Positions 27,936 through 36,828 of a stretch of 64,000 bases of DNA are shown here, piece by piece. The notes beneath the pieces were generated by a model. That model had not been told where the DNA came from, did not search any database, and saw only the letters and a program-made list of their open reading frames with translations. This stretch comes from Grimontia hollisae CIP 101886 (lineage in GTDB: Bacteria; Pseudomonadota; Gammaproteobacteria; Enterobacterales; Vibrionaceae), in the NCBI RefSeq assembly GCF_000176515.1, contig NZ_ADAQ01000009.1:239560-303559 (forward strand), written 5' to 3'. Each line of letters opens with the position of its first letter. The first letter of the stretch is position 1. A program made the translations under genes and the position numbers.

Positions 27936-29645
27936 ATGTCTTTCACTACAGAAAAACAATTAGAAACCACATTAGGACAATGTAAGAAGGCGTTGATCTT
28001 TGTGATTGCATTCAGCTTTGTGATCAATTTGCTGGTGCTGTGTTTGCCTATCTACATGCTTCAGATCTATGACCGGGTGATCAGTGCCCGATCTGTTGAC
28101 ACCCTGTTACTCCTGTCAGTGATCACTGTTTTTGCCCTGTTCATCATGGCAGTACTGGAAAACGTGCGTACCCGGATCATGGTACGCATCGGCGCCTGGT
28201 TCGATGAAAGCCTCTCTCCGGAAGTCTTGAGCGGCAGCATTGCCCTGCAATTACGCCAGGGGTTATCGGCCTCAGTACAAGGCCTTAGGGACATTACAGC
28301 CATTCGTGCCTTTATTGGTGGCAACGCGATTATTCCGGTTCTGGATGCACCATGGACGCCGGTCTTCCTCGGGTTTGTGTTCCTGCTCCACCCCATGCTT
28401 GGCATTATTGCCACCGTGGGTGCCCTGATCCTGTTTTCTATCGCTATCCTGAACGACATCACCACCCGTGCAGCACATAAAAAAGCCAATGAATCCTCTA
28501 TTCTGGCAATGCAGCAAGCCGAATCCGCCGCCCGCAACGCCGATGCCATTGAAGCAATGGGCATTATGCCAAACTTCATTAAACACTGGACGTCACTCAA
28601 TAATGACAGCATTCAGGGGCAAGTGGCTGCCAATTCAAAAGGGGCCCTGTTGACCGCCAGTTCCAAGTTCATCCGTATGCTGTTACAAATCTCCATGCTG
28701 GGGGTCGGTGCATACCTGGTCATTCAAAACGAAATGACAGCCGGTGCCATGATTGCAGGCTCTATTCTGATGGCCCGGGCATTGGCACCGGTTGAACAGT
28801 CTATCAGCGCATGGGGTACCGCCATTTCTGCACGCCAGAGCTACCGGCGTCTAAAAGAACAAATTCCTGCTTTCCCAGAGCGGGCTAAATCCATGCCACT
28901 GCCCAAGCCGAAAGGACACGTTTCCGTTGAGAAAGTCACCTACTTTCATCCGGGCGGCGCAGAGCCGGTACTTCATGGCATTCACTTCAAACTGGAGCCG
29001 GGTGAAGCGCTGGGTATTATCGGTCCATCCGGCACAGGAAAATCTACCCTTGCCCGTTTGATCCTCGGTAACCTGACTCCCACCGCCGGTACGGTCCGGC
29101 TGGATAATATGGATGTTGCCAAATGGGATCCGGACGATCTTGGTCCACATTGCGGCTACCTGCCGCAGGATGTCGAACTGTTCCCGGGTACCATTCGCCA
29201 GAATATTGCCCGTATGTCAGACGGGGAGCCGGACAAAGTGATCCATGCCGCCAAATTAGCAGGCTGCCACGAGCTTATCCTTCGTCAGCCCCAAGGCTAT
29301 GACACGGTCGTTGGAGAGCGCGGCCTTGGCCTATCCGGTGGCGAACGCCAGCGTATCGCGCTGGCCCGGGCACTGTATGGCGATCCCAGCCTGATCGTGC
29401 TTGATGAAGCCAATGCCAACCTCGACGGCGTAGGTGAAGCAGCACTGCAACGCGCCATTGTTTACCTCAAATCCCGCAAAGCCACCATTATTTTGGTTGG
29501 CCACAGACCCAGTATGATGCAGTCGATGGACAAACTTCTGGTGTTACAGGATGCGCAAATCCGTGCATTCGGAGGGCGGGATGAGGTATTGAAACCGCTC
29601 CTTGAACAAAGCGCCGCCATTGCGCAGAAAGGAGGCCAGAAATGA
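27936..29645 (+). CDS. Type I secretion ABC transporter, PrtD-like permease/ATPase
   Basis: A 569-residue half-transporter: membrane domain at about 20-300, nucleotide-binding domain at about 320-560. Walker A GPSGTGKST is at 363-371, the ABC signature LSGGERQ near 466, and Walker B LIVLDEANANLD near 486. It lacks an N-terminal peptidase-like domain, so it belongs to the PrtD/AprD/LipB group that exports RTX proteases and small RTX proteins. Its next neighbours are the HlyD-type adaptor (4-base overlap) and the RTX protein upstream, its probable substrate. No TolC-like outer-membrane partner is encoded nearby. Confidence 0.95.
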   Translation: MSFTTEKQLETTLGQCKKALIFVIAFSFVINLLVLCLPIYMLQIYDRVISARSVDTLLLLSVITVFALFIMAVLENVRTRIMVRIGAWFDESLSPEVLSGSIALQLRQGLSASVQGLRDITAIRAFIGGNAIIPVLDAPWTPVFLGFVFLLHPMLGIIATVGALILFSIAILNDITTRAAHKKANESSILAMQQAESAARNADAIEAMGIMPNFIKHWTSLNNDSIQGQVAANSKGALLTASSKFIRMLLQISMLGVGAYLVIQNEMTAGAMIAGSILMARALAPVEQSISAWGTAISARQSYRRLKEQIPAFPERAKSMPLPKPKGHVSVEKVTYFHPGGAEPVLHGIHFKLEPGEALGIIGPSGTGKSTLARLILGNLTPTAGTVRLDNMDVAKWDPDDLGPHCGYLPQDVELFPGTIRQNIARMSDGEPDKVIHAAKLAGCHELILRQPQGYDTVVGERGLGLSGGERQRIALARALYGDPSLIVLDEANANLDGVGEAALQRAIVYLKSRKATIILVGHRPSMMQSMDKLLVLQDAQIRAFGGRDEVLKPLLEQSAAIAQKGGQK

Positions 29646-30934
29646 ACGAGATCCCTGCAATCCGACGACTGGTCATTATCGGTTTTGGCGCCATCGCCTT
29701 GTTCCTTGGCACCTTCGGTGTTTGGTCGGTATTCAGTCCCCTGGAAGGGGCTTCTATCGCCCCAGGTGTTGTCACGGTCGACAGCCAGCGCAAAACCGTC
29801 CAACACCTTGAAGGCGGTATCATTGACAAAATCCTGGTGGCTGAAGGGGTGGATGTCGCCAAAGGTGACCCGCTTATCTACCTTGATAAGACACAGGCCA
29901 GTACCCAACTGGAACAGCTGACCACCCGACAGCGCAATGCCCTGGCCCGCGAGGCCCGCCTTATCACAGAGCGCGACAACAAACCGGACATCACCTTCCC
30001 GGATGCCCTGCTGATGGAAAAAGACAACCCACGTGTAGAAGAACTGTTGGTAAACCAACAACGCATCTTTGAGGCCCGTCGTGACTTCTTTGACTCCCAG
30101 ACCGAGATCATCGACAAACAACTGGCACAAAACACCGCTGAGTTGGATGGGCAGAAAAAGCGCCTGGAGATAGAAAAACGGCGCCTGTCAATCATTGGTG
30201 AAGAGATCGCCGGTAACCGTCAGCTCGCAGAAAAAGGGTATGTCAGCAAAACCCAAGTGTTACGTCTTGAGCGTGAAGAAGCTCAAATTCTGAGCACCAT
30301 CAGTCAGCTTCAGTCCAATGCCAGCCGCCTGCAGCAGAACGTTGCAGAAAATCTGGCACAACTCAAAGAACAGGAACTGGAGCGTGTCAGGGAGATCGTG
30401 GAAGGATTGCGCGAAAGCCGTCAGGAACGCTATGAACTGGATGATCAAATCGCCGCGGCTAAAGACATTCTGGACCGTACCACCATCAAAGCCCCCCTTT
30501 CCGGCACCGTACTTAATCTTCAGGTTTTCTCTGAAGAAGGGGTGATCACACCGGGCCAGCCCCTGCTTGACATCGTACCCAGTGATGAAAGCCTGGTGAT
30601 CGAGGCCAAAGTGGATCCGTCCGATATCGATCAGGTCCGCGCGGGCATGAAAGCACAGATCCGCCTGACTGCTCTCAGTATGCGCAGCGTTAGGCCCCTC
30701 GAAGGTGAGCTGATGACAGTCTCGGCCGATCGCCTGGTTGACGAACAGTCTGGCCTCGCTTATTACCTGGCGCGCGTCAAACTCATTGATAACATCAACG
30801 ATATTTTAGGGGGTATTGAGCTGTATCCGGGGATGCAGGCAGAAGTGATGTTACTCACCGAACCACGCACGCCTATCGAGTATTTACTGAAACCGCTGAC
30901 AGAAAGCCTGAACCGGGCATTTCGTGAACAGTGA
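29642..30934 (+). CDS. HlyD-family type I secretion periplasmic adaptor
   Basis: A 430-residue membrane-fusion protein. One membrane helix at about 10-32 is followed by a split lipoyl half (GGIIDKILVAEGVDVAKGDP, about 58-77), a long coiled coil (about 100-275) and the second lipoyl/beta-barrel half (KAPLSGTVLNLQVFSEEGVI, about 285-304). It would link the ABC transporter to an outer-membrane TolC-type channel encoded elsewhere. The gene begins inside the last codons of the ABC gene. Confidence 0.95.
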   Translation: MNEIPAIRRLVIIGFGAIALFLGTFGVWSVFSPLEGASIAPGVVTVDSQRKTVQHLEGGIIDKILVAEGVDVAKGDPLIYLDKTQASTQLEQLTTRQRNALAREARLITERDNKPDITFPDALLMEKDNPRVEELLVNQQRIFEARRDFFDSQTEIIDKQLAQNTAELDGQKKRLEIEKRRLSIIGEEIAGNRQLAEKGYVSKTQVLRLEREEAQILSTISQLQSNASRLQQNVAENLAQLKEQELERVREIVEGLRESRQERYELDDQIAAAKDILDRTTIKAPLSGTVLNLQVFSEEGVITPGQPLLDIVPSDESLVIEAKVDPSDIDQVRAGMKAQIRLTALSMRSVRPLEGELMTVSADRLVDEQSGLAYYLARVKLIDNINDILGGIELYPGMQAEVMLLTEPRTPIEYLLKPLTESLNRAFREQ

Positions 30935-31370
30935 TCGCCATCAAGCATGCTTCATACCTTCTTCGTACTCAGGCATGAGAGTGGATGAATTACGACCATT
31001 TTTGCATGAGAAATAGGATGGAAATGCCTTGGTTAAAATCTCACTTTAGACACACCACACTGCAATTTTTGTGATGGAAATCACTCATTGTCGGTATTTT
31101 TTAACGCCCATGAACCGTTGTCAAAACACCATCATGATGATGTAGCCCCAGTGTCACACACCAAAATCGAACTAAGTTCATCTTCTCTCATTGGTCACAT
31201 GCTGGTTAACTTACATGTCGGAAATTTAGATATACGAAACTAGTTGAAAGTCAAATCTGTGCAGGAAAGCTTGGGATGTGTGATTCATTTTTCAACTAGA
31301 ATGAGTGACATGAATCCAGGGACTTTCAGCCCGGTTCACAAAAAATGAGCCCAAATCATGGATAGACATC
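30935..31370 (+). other. Long leader/promoter region of the EPS operon
   Basis: This 436-base gap is A+T-rich and has no plausible gene. It should hold the promoter(s) of the EPS operon. I see a paired inverted repeat (31240-31299) and a duplicated CATGGATAG around the start codon (31357 and 31370). The first of the two ATGs reads into a stop after six codons, so only 31371 opens the gene. No JUMPstart/ops element is present and no strong sigma-70 pair stands out; activation by a dedicated regulator would fit. Confidence 0.5.
31240..31299. repeat. 10-base inverted repeat in the EPS leader
   Basis: CTAGTTGAAA (31240-31249) and TTTCAACTAG (31290-31299) are perfect inverted arms 40 bases apart, ending about 70 bases before the first EPS gene. 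They could pair in RNA or mark two half-sites for a dimeric regulator. Confidence 0.5.
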
Positions 31371-32768
31371 ATGGATAGTAGAAAAATACGCACACATGGA
31401 ACGGAGTTTGCCATCCTATATCGACTGTGTGATTTGGCTGTTATCAGCGGATCCCTGGCAATCGTCAGCCATTTCTACCTTGGTGAGATCAGTAATACCT
31501 GGCTACACCTGGCGACGTTAGCCTCCATTTTCTACCTTTTGTTTGCCGAAAGCTCACACCTGTACCGTTCCTGGCGCATCAGTAACTTCCAGGGACAAAT
31601 GGTTGCAACCCTGATGCCCTGGGTAGGGGCATTTTTACTGCTTGTCACCTACTTTTTCTTCAGTAAAAGCGGCATTCAATTCTCCCGCATTGTGATGACC
31701 TTATGGTTCATCGGTGCAGCCGTTGGCCTGGCACTCTGGCGATTCCTGGCAAGGGCTGCGCTCAGCCGCCTGCGTAACCATGGCTTTAATACCCGCCGCG
31801 CCGCCATTATAGGAACGACAGCCAACGGCATTGAACTTGCTCAGGAGTTTCAGCGTAACCATACATTGGGCATCACTCTGCTGGGCTTTTATGAAGACCG
31901 CAGCAGCGATCGTATTGAAGGTAGCCTGCCCGCCCCCATGCTGGGCAATGTTAATGATGCACTGGAGCTCGCCAAGCAGGGGGATTTGCAGCACATCTAT
32001 ATTGCCATGCCTATGCATGCTAAAGACCGCATTGCCCGTTACCTCAACCAGTTTGCTGACACCACCGCCACAACCTATCTGGTACCGGACTTTTTTACTT
32101 ATAACTTACTCCATAGCCGTTGGCAGACGATCGGCCATGTTCACACCCTGAGTGTCCATGACACGCCATTCAGTGGTATCGCTGCATGGGCCAAACGGCT
32201 GGAAGACATCGTGCTGTCGCTGGTGATCCTGGTACTTATTTCTCCCATCCTGATCGCCGTTGCCATTGGGGTCAAACTCTCTTCACCGGGTCCAGTGATC
32301 TTCAAACAATACCGCTACGGGCTGGATGGCAGCAAAATCAAAGTATGGAAGTTCCGCTCGATGTCAGTCATGGATAACGGCGACGTCGTCAAGCAGGCGA
32401 CCAAGAACGACCCCCGTATAACGCCTTTCGGTGCGTTTATCCGCCGCACATCACTGGATGAATTGCCGCAGTTTTTCAACGTGCTGCAAGGTGCTATGTC
32501 TATCGTTGGACCGCGTCCACATGCAGTAGCACACAACGAACAGTACCGCGCCATCGTAGATCGCTACATGCTGCGCCATAAAGTGAAGCCAGGCATCACC
32601 GGTTGGGCGCAGGTCAATGGCTACCGGGGCGAAACCGACACCCTGGACAAAATGGAAAAACGGATCCAGTTCGATTTGGAATATATCCAGAATTGGTCGC
32701 TGTGGATGGACATCAAAATTGTTTTTGCCACCGTGTTCAAGGGCTTTGTCGGTAAAACGGCTTACTAA
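31371..32768 (+). CDS. Undecaprenyl-phosphate hexose-1-phosphate transferase (WcaJ/VpsL-like)
   Basis: A 465-residue polyisoprenyl-phosphate hexose-1-phosphate transferase that starts EPS repeat synthesis at the inner membrane. About four N-terminal membrane helices (20-125) are followed by a Rossmann-like CoA-binding-type domain (IIGTTANGIELAQEF, about 146) and the C-terminal catalytic Bac_transf domain from about 280. Conserved catalytic features are KFRSM, TSLDELPQ and GPRPHA, followed by KPGITGWAQVNGYRGE. The donor is probably UDP-glucose or UDP-galactose; galU lies at the far end of the locus. First gene of the EPS operon. Confidence 0.94.
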   Translation: MDSRKIRTHGTEFAILYRLCDLAVISGSLAIVSHFYLGEISNTWLHLATLASIFYLLFAESSHLYRSWRISNFQGQMVATLMPWVGAFLLLVTYFFFSKSGIQFSRIVMTLWFIGAAVGLALWRFLARAALSRLRNHGFNTRRAAIIGTTANGIELAQEFQRNHTLGITLLGFYEDRSSDRIEGSLPAPMLGNVNDALELAKQGDLQHIYIAMPMHAKDRIARYLNQFADTTATTYLVPDFFTYNLLHSRWQTIGHVHTLSVHDTPFSGIAAWAKRLEDIVLSLVILVLISPILIAVAIGVKLSSPGPVIFKQYRYGLDGSKIKVWKFRSMSVMDNGDVVKQATKNDPRITPFGAFIRRTSLDELPQFFNVLQGAMSIVGPRPHAVAHNEQYRAIVDRYMLRHKVKPGITGWAQVNGYRGETDTLDKMEKRIQFDLEYIQNWSLWMDIKIVFATVFKGFVGKTAY

Positions 32769-32779
32769 AGGAGAAAGAT

Positions 32780-33988
32780 GTGAAACGTTGTCAGTTGTGG
32801 TTCTCTGTCCTGGGTTTCATGCCTTTTACAGCCGTTGCCGTAGAACCGATACCCTACCAAACGGAAAACGGTATCGACATCACCCCGACACTGGGCATCA
32901 CCGCGGGACACGATGACAATGTACGCCGGACAGAAAATGCCCCTGTCGACTCCCCCATGTATGTTGTCTCTCCCAAAGTAATGGCCCAACTTGAGACGCG
33001 CCGTTCTGCCTATCAGTTTGACTATGGCTTTGATGCGGTGAGCTTCACCGACAGCCATGAGGATAACTACATCAACCATCAACTGCACAGCAATGGATTC
33101 TGGCTGTTTGATATCCGTCACCGCCTGCATGTTGACTATACCTACCGAATAGCCAATGAAGCGCGTGGGACCGGCTTGACGGAAGGCTCAAGCCTGTCGG
33201 TCGCTGAGCCGCTTCGCTATCAGTTCCACGATGCCTACGCCCGTTATGTCTATGGCGCTAACGGCGCACCCGGGCGTCTGGTGGGCATTGTTGGTTATGA
33301 AAAGAAAACATACAACGACAAAATGTTCGTGCGCACCAACGGTGCAACCGTGGATACCCGTTTTTTCAACTGGGATCAGCCTTACCTCGCTGGCGAGTTT
33401 TACTATGCCGTGTCAAGTTACTTCAGCGCAGTCACCGTCCTGCGCCATGAACTGCGCAGTTACGACGAAACCTTTACCGGCCCGGGGGGAACCCGGGACA
33501 ACCAAAATTCTTTTCTTTACGGCGGTCTCGATTGGAATGTCACCGGAAAAACCCAGGGGCGATTGTTGCTGGGCTTTCAAAACAAAGACTTTGACAGCAC
33601 CGGACGTGACAATTTTCAGGGCTTCAGCTGGCGGCTGAACCTTGCCTGGCAGCCAACGGATTACAGCGAGCTCCGTCTTGAAGGGCGCGATGTTGCCCGT
33701 GACCCTAACCTCAACGCTGACTATGTTGAGGATCAGTCTGTCCAAATGGAATGGGAGCATAAATGGACCCCCTTGGTGAAGACCGTGGCTTCAGCACGTT
33801 ACGGCACCAATGATTACCCGGGGCTTCGCAAAGATGAGGATTCACAGTTTGGTCTGAGTGCCACTTACGGTATGGCGAGGTGGTGGGACATTTCTGCCGG
33901 CGTGAACTGGCTTGAGCGCGATTCGACGTTAACAGGTTACAGCTATGACCAGACCCGATTCTTTATTGGCACAGAGGTGAGTTTGTGA
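32780..33988 (+). CDS. Outer-membrane beta-barrel of the EPS export system (VpsM/EpsL-like)
   Basis: A 402-residue protein with a signal peptide (cut after about AVAVE, residue 20) and many alternating amphipathic strands typical of a large beta-barrel, ending ...FFIGTEVSL. It resembles the outer-membrane beta-barrel proteins found in VPS-like and EpsL-type EPS clusters. The start is GTG with AAAGGAG upstream. The short OPX protein gene follows with a 1-base overlap. Short OPX proteins are known to need a separate beta-barrel porin, and this protein is the obvious candidate. Confidence 0.83.
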   Translation: MKRCQLWFSVLGFMPFTAVAVEPIPYQTENGIDITPTLGITAGHDDNVRRTENAPVDSPMYVVSPKVMAQLETRRSAYQFDYGFDAVSFTDSHEDNYINHQLHSNGFWLFDIRHRLHVDYTYRIANEARGTGLTEGSSLSVAEPLRYQFHDAYARYVYGANGAPGRLVGIVGYEKKTYNDKMFVRTNGATVDTRFFNWDQPYLAGEFYYAVSSYFSAVTVLRHELRSYDETFTGPGGTRDNQNSFLYGGLDWNVTGKTQGRLLLGFQNKDFDSTGRDNFQGFSWRLNLAWQPTDYSELRLEGRDVARDPNLNADYVEDQSVQMEWEHKWTPLVKTVASARYGTNDYPGLRKDEDSQFGLSATYGMARWWDISAGVNWLERDSTLTGYSYDQTRFFIGTEVSL

Positions 33989-34509
33989 TGAGGCAACGTT
34001 GTATTTTACTTTTCGCACTGCTGATGCTTTCCATCATGCCGGTTCATGCTACCGAACAGTATGTGTTGGGCGATGGTGACCGTATCGCTATCAAGGTGTA
34101 TGGCGAGGAAGATCTTTCCATGGACATCCTCCTCAGCACCCGGGGCCGCTTTGACTACCCCTACCTGGGTCGCCTTGAAGCCGCAGGGAAAAGTGTCGGG
34201 CAATTGCAGCGCATCATCGAAAGCGGCTTGCGCGGTGACTACCTGGTTGATCCGAAAGTGACGGTCAACGTGATTCAATTCCGTAAGTTTTATGTCAATG
34301 GTGAAGTGCACCACCCCGGTGGCTACGACTACCAGCCGGGCCTGACAATCGGTAAGGCCATTGCCATTGCCGGCGGTTTTACCGACCGCGCTTCACGAAA
34401 CAAAATTCAACAGACAGAAGCTCAAAACGGAAACACAGAAAAGAATGTTGGCCTGTCAAAAGCGGTTGGCCCTGGCGACATCATCGTGGTTGAACAGAGC
34501 TTCTTTTAA
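33988..34509 (+). CDS. Short polysaccharide export (OPX) protein, non-lipidated
   Basis: A 173-residue OPX protein. A signal peptide (cleaved after HAT-type ending near residue 21) is followed by a Poly_export domain (YVLGDGDRIAIKVYGEEDLS) and one SLBB domain (VNGEVHHPGGYDYQPGLTIG). There is no lipobox cysteine and no C-terminal amphipathic helix of the kind that makes the Wza outer-membrane pore. It therefore likely forms a periplasmic ring under the preceding beta-barrel. A GTG one codon upstream (33985) is an alternative start. Confidence 0.92.
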   Translation: MRQRCILLFALLMLSIMPVHATEQYVLGDGDRIAIKVYGEEDLSMDILLSTRGRFDYPYLGRLEAAGKSVGQLQRIIESGLRGDYLVDPKVTVNVIQFRKFYVNGEVHHPGGYDYQPGLTIGKAIAIAGGFTDRASRNKIQQTEAQNGNTEKNVGLSKAVGPGDIIVVEQSFF

Positions 34510-34578
34510 AGAAGCCAGCCTGACTAACCCGCTATTTTTTGCGCACGGAAGAATAAAGAATAAAAGGACGACAACACA

Positions 34579-36798
34579 ATGAAACTTATCGAGCCAAATC
34601 AGGCCATTGAGCCAGCGCGCCTCGATCTTAAGCGCTACATCAGCGTCATTTGGCGTTATTGGCTCCCTATCGCCTTCTTCGTGACGACGATGACCCTGAT
34701 TGCCACCGTGATAATCCTGACTATCTCGCCGGTATACCGCGCCACCGCAACCCTGCTGATTGAATCTGAGGCGAACAACGCCATTTCTATCGAAGAGGTC
34801 TATACCTTCGACACCAGCCAAAAAGAGTATTACCAGACCCAGTTTGAGATCCTGCGCTCCAACCACATCGCCGAAAAGGTGATTGAAGAGCTCGGTATTG
34901 CCAATATCCGGGAATTTAACAATCAGGTTGGGGAACCTTCCGGTCGCGATAAATTGTTGCGCCTTCTCTACAACATTGCCCCTTTACAACAATTTCTTCC
35001 CGAACCCGTGTCCCATGCTGAACTGATGAATGAATCGGCAGCCCGCCAGGCGGTGCTGAAAAAATTCAAATCTCACCTCACCATCAGTCCTATCCGCAAC
35101 ACGCAACTGGTCAACATCCATTTTGGCTCGACCGATCCGGAACTTGCCGCCAGCGTTGCCAACGCATTGGGGCAGGCGTACATCGAGTCCAACCTTGAAG
35201 CCCGATTGGTGGCGACGCAAACCGCCTCTTTCTGGATCACAGAGCGCCTGAGCGAGTTGAAAGAAAACCTGAATACTGCCGAACAGGCCCTGACGACTTT
35301 TCTCAAAGAAGAAGGGCTGATTGAACTCAGCGACATTGATGAGCTGGCGGGCAACGAGCTCACTAACCTGTCTATTCGTTCGGCCAACGCCCGTGAGCGT
35401 CGCGTCGCCGCGGAGAGCCTGTTCTCCCAGCTGAGAAACAACGCCAATGCCAGCTTGATGGCAGTGCCCGAAATCTCTAACCACCCGCAAGTCAGGGATG
35501 TCAAAAATGCCGAAACAGACGCGGAGAGAAGAGTCTCTGAGCTCTCCAAGCGCTATGGCCCCAAACACGACAAGATGATCCAGGCTCAGGCTCAGCTCGA
35601 TGCCGTGCGCCAGCGCATGTATGCCGTGCTTTATAACCTGGCACAAGGCATTGAAAAAGAACTCGACAGCGCCCGCCAGCAAGAACGGGTGCTGGCTGCC
35701 GAGCTGGAAAGCAAAAAAAATGACTACCAGTTAATCAGTGCCAAACGCGCACAATATGAATCACTTAAACGCGATGTCGACGCCAATCGGCAGCTCTATG
35801 ACATCTTCCTGAACCGCCAGAAAGAAACCTCAGCCACCAGTGACTTTGAAGCCGTGCAAGCGCGTTTCACCGACCGCGCCACTGTGCCCCAGGAACCATT
35901 CAGCCCCCAGACATCGAAATTAATCGTGATCAGCGCCGCATTCACCTTTCTTCTGGCCATTGTGGGCGCGTTTTTGGCAGATGCTTATCGCAACACCATT
36001 GAAAAGCCTGACGACATAGAGGAGAAGCTGGGCTTGCAACATCTCGGATTCCTGCCCCGGGTAAAAGGGAAGCGTTTTAAGAATGCACCGCTTGATCACA
36101 CCGTTTATCTTGATCCGGACGAAACCTTGTTCAGCGAGTCTGTCCGCACCATCCGCACCTCAATCCTGCTGACGTTAACCAACAGCAAACGTAATGTGCT
36201 TGCCGTCACCTCATCGTTACCGTCCGAAGGGAAAACCACGGTTGCCCTGAATCTTGCCCAGTCGCTGGCCAAAATGGAGCGCACACTCCTGATCGACTGC
36301 GACCTGCGTATGCCGGCAGTCGGGCAACGTTATGCCCTGCCCCGTAACCAGGCAGGGTTGAGTAATGTGTTGGTGATGGGCGCCCCGGTTGCTGACTGCA
36401 TTTATCACGATGATGATACGAAGCTCGATATCCTCCCGGCAGGATTGCTGCCATCGAATCCACAGGAGTTGCTGGGTTCCACCAAGTTCTCAGCGCTGCT
36501 CACCCAACTGACACAGAGCTATGACAGGATCATTCTCGATACGCCACCGATTCAGGTGGTCAGCGACGGCCTGATCCTGGGGCGTTTGGCTGGCGGCATG
36601 ATCCTGGTCGTAAAAGCAGAATCCACGACCGAAAAACAGATCAACCGTTCTATCAGCCAACTCGTTCGCCATGACATTGCCATCGATGGCGTGGTTCTCA
36701 ACCAGCTCTCTGCCAAACACGCGGAGGAAAAATACAAGCTGCACTATGGTTATTACAACAATAACAAACAACATGATAACACCTTAGAAGCGAGCTAA
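34579..36798 (+). CDS. Wzc-type polysaccharide co-polymerase and tyrosine autokinase
   Basis: A 739-residue protein combining a Wzz domain and a BY-kinase. Membrane helices lie at about 31-53 and 447-468, around a long periplasmic coiled-coil part. The cytoplasmic kinase has Walker A SSLPSEGKTT (545-554), Walker A' LLIDCDLRMP (from 570) and Walker B IILDTPP (about 652). The C-terminal tail has a tyrosine cluster, Y719, Y723, Y725 and Y726, for autophosphorylation. It controls chain length and export with the OPX protein. No Wzb-type phosphatase gene is nearby. Confidence 0.95.
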   Translation: MKLIEPNQAIEPARLDLKRYISVIWRYWLPIAFFVTTMTLIATVIILTISPVYRATATLLIESEANNAISIEEVYTFDTSQKEYYQTQFEILRSNHIAEKVIEELGIANIREFNNQVGEPSGRDKLLRLLYNIAPLQQFLPEPVSHAELMNESAARQAVLKKFKSHLTISPIRNTQLVNIHFGSTDPELAASVANALGQAYIESNLEARLVATQTASFWITERLSELKENLNTAEQALTTFLKEEGLIELSDIDELAGNELTNLSIRSANARERRVAAESLFSQLRNNANASLMAVPEISNHPQVRDVKNAETDAERRVSELSKRYGPKHDKMIQAQAQLDAVRQRMYAVLYNLAQGIEKELDSARQQERVLAAELESKKNDYQLISAKRAQYESLKRDVDANRQLYDIFLNRQKETSATSDFEAVQARFTDRATVPQEPFSPQTSKLIVISAAFTFLLAIVGAFLADAYRNTIEKPDDIEEKLGLQHLGFLPRVKGKRFKNAPLDHTVYLDPDETLFSESVRTIRTSILLTLTNSKRNVLAVTSSLPSEGKTTVALNLAQSLAKMERTLLIDCDLRMPAVGQRYALPRNQAGLSNVLVMGAPVADCIYHDDDTKLDILPAGLLPSNPQELLGSTKFSALLTQLTQSYDRIILDTPPIQVVSDGLILGRLAGGMILVVKAESTTEKQINRSISQLVRHDIAIDGVVLNQLSAKHAEEKYKLHYGYYNNNKQHDNTLEAS

Positions 36799-36828
36799 TG
36801 GCTTCCAGAGCAAGGATCAACAAGAATA

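Noticed and set aside
30935..31370. JUMPstart/ops (RfaH) element before the EPS operon
   Set aside because: I looked for GGCGGTAG and found none on the plus strand in the leader.
34984..35682. 232-codon minus-strand open frame
   Set aside because: Antisense to the coiled-coil part of the Wzc-like gene; no start site or domain support.
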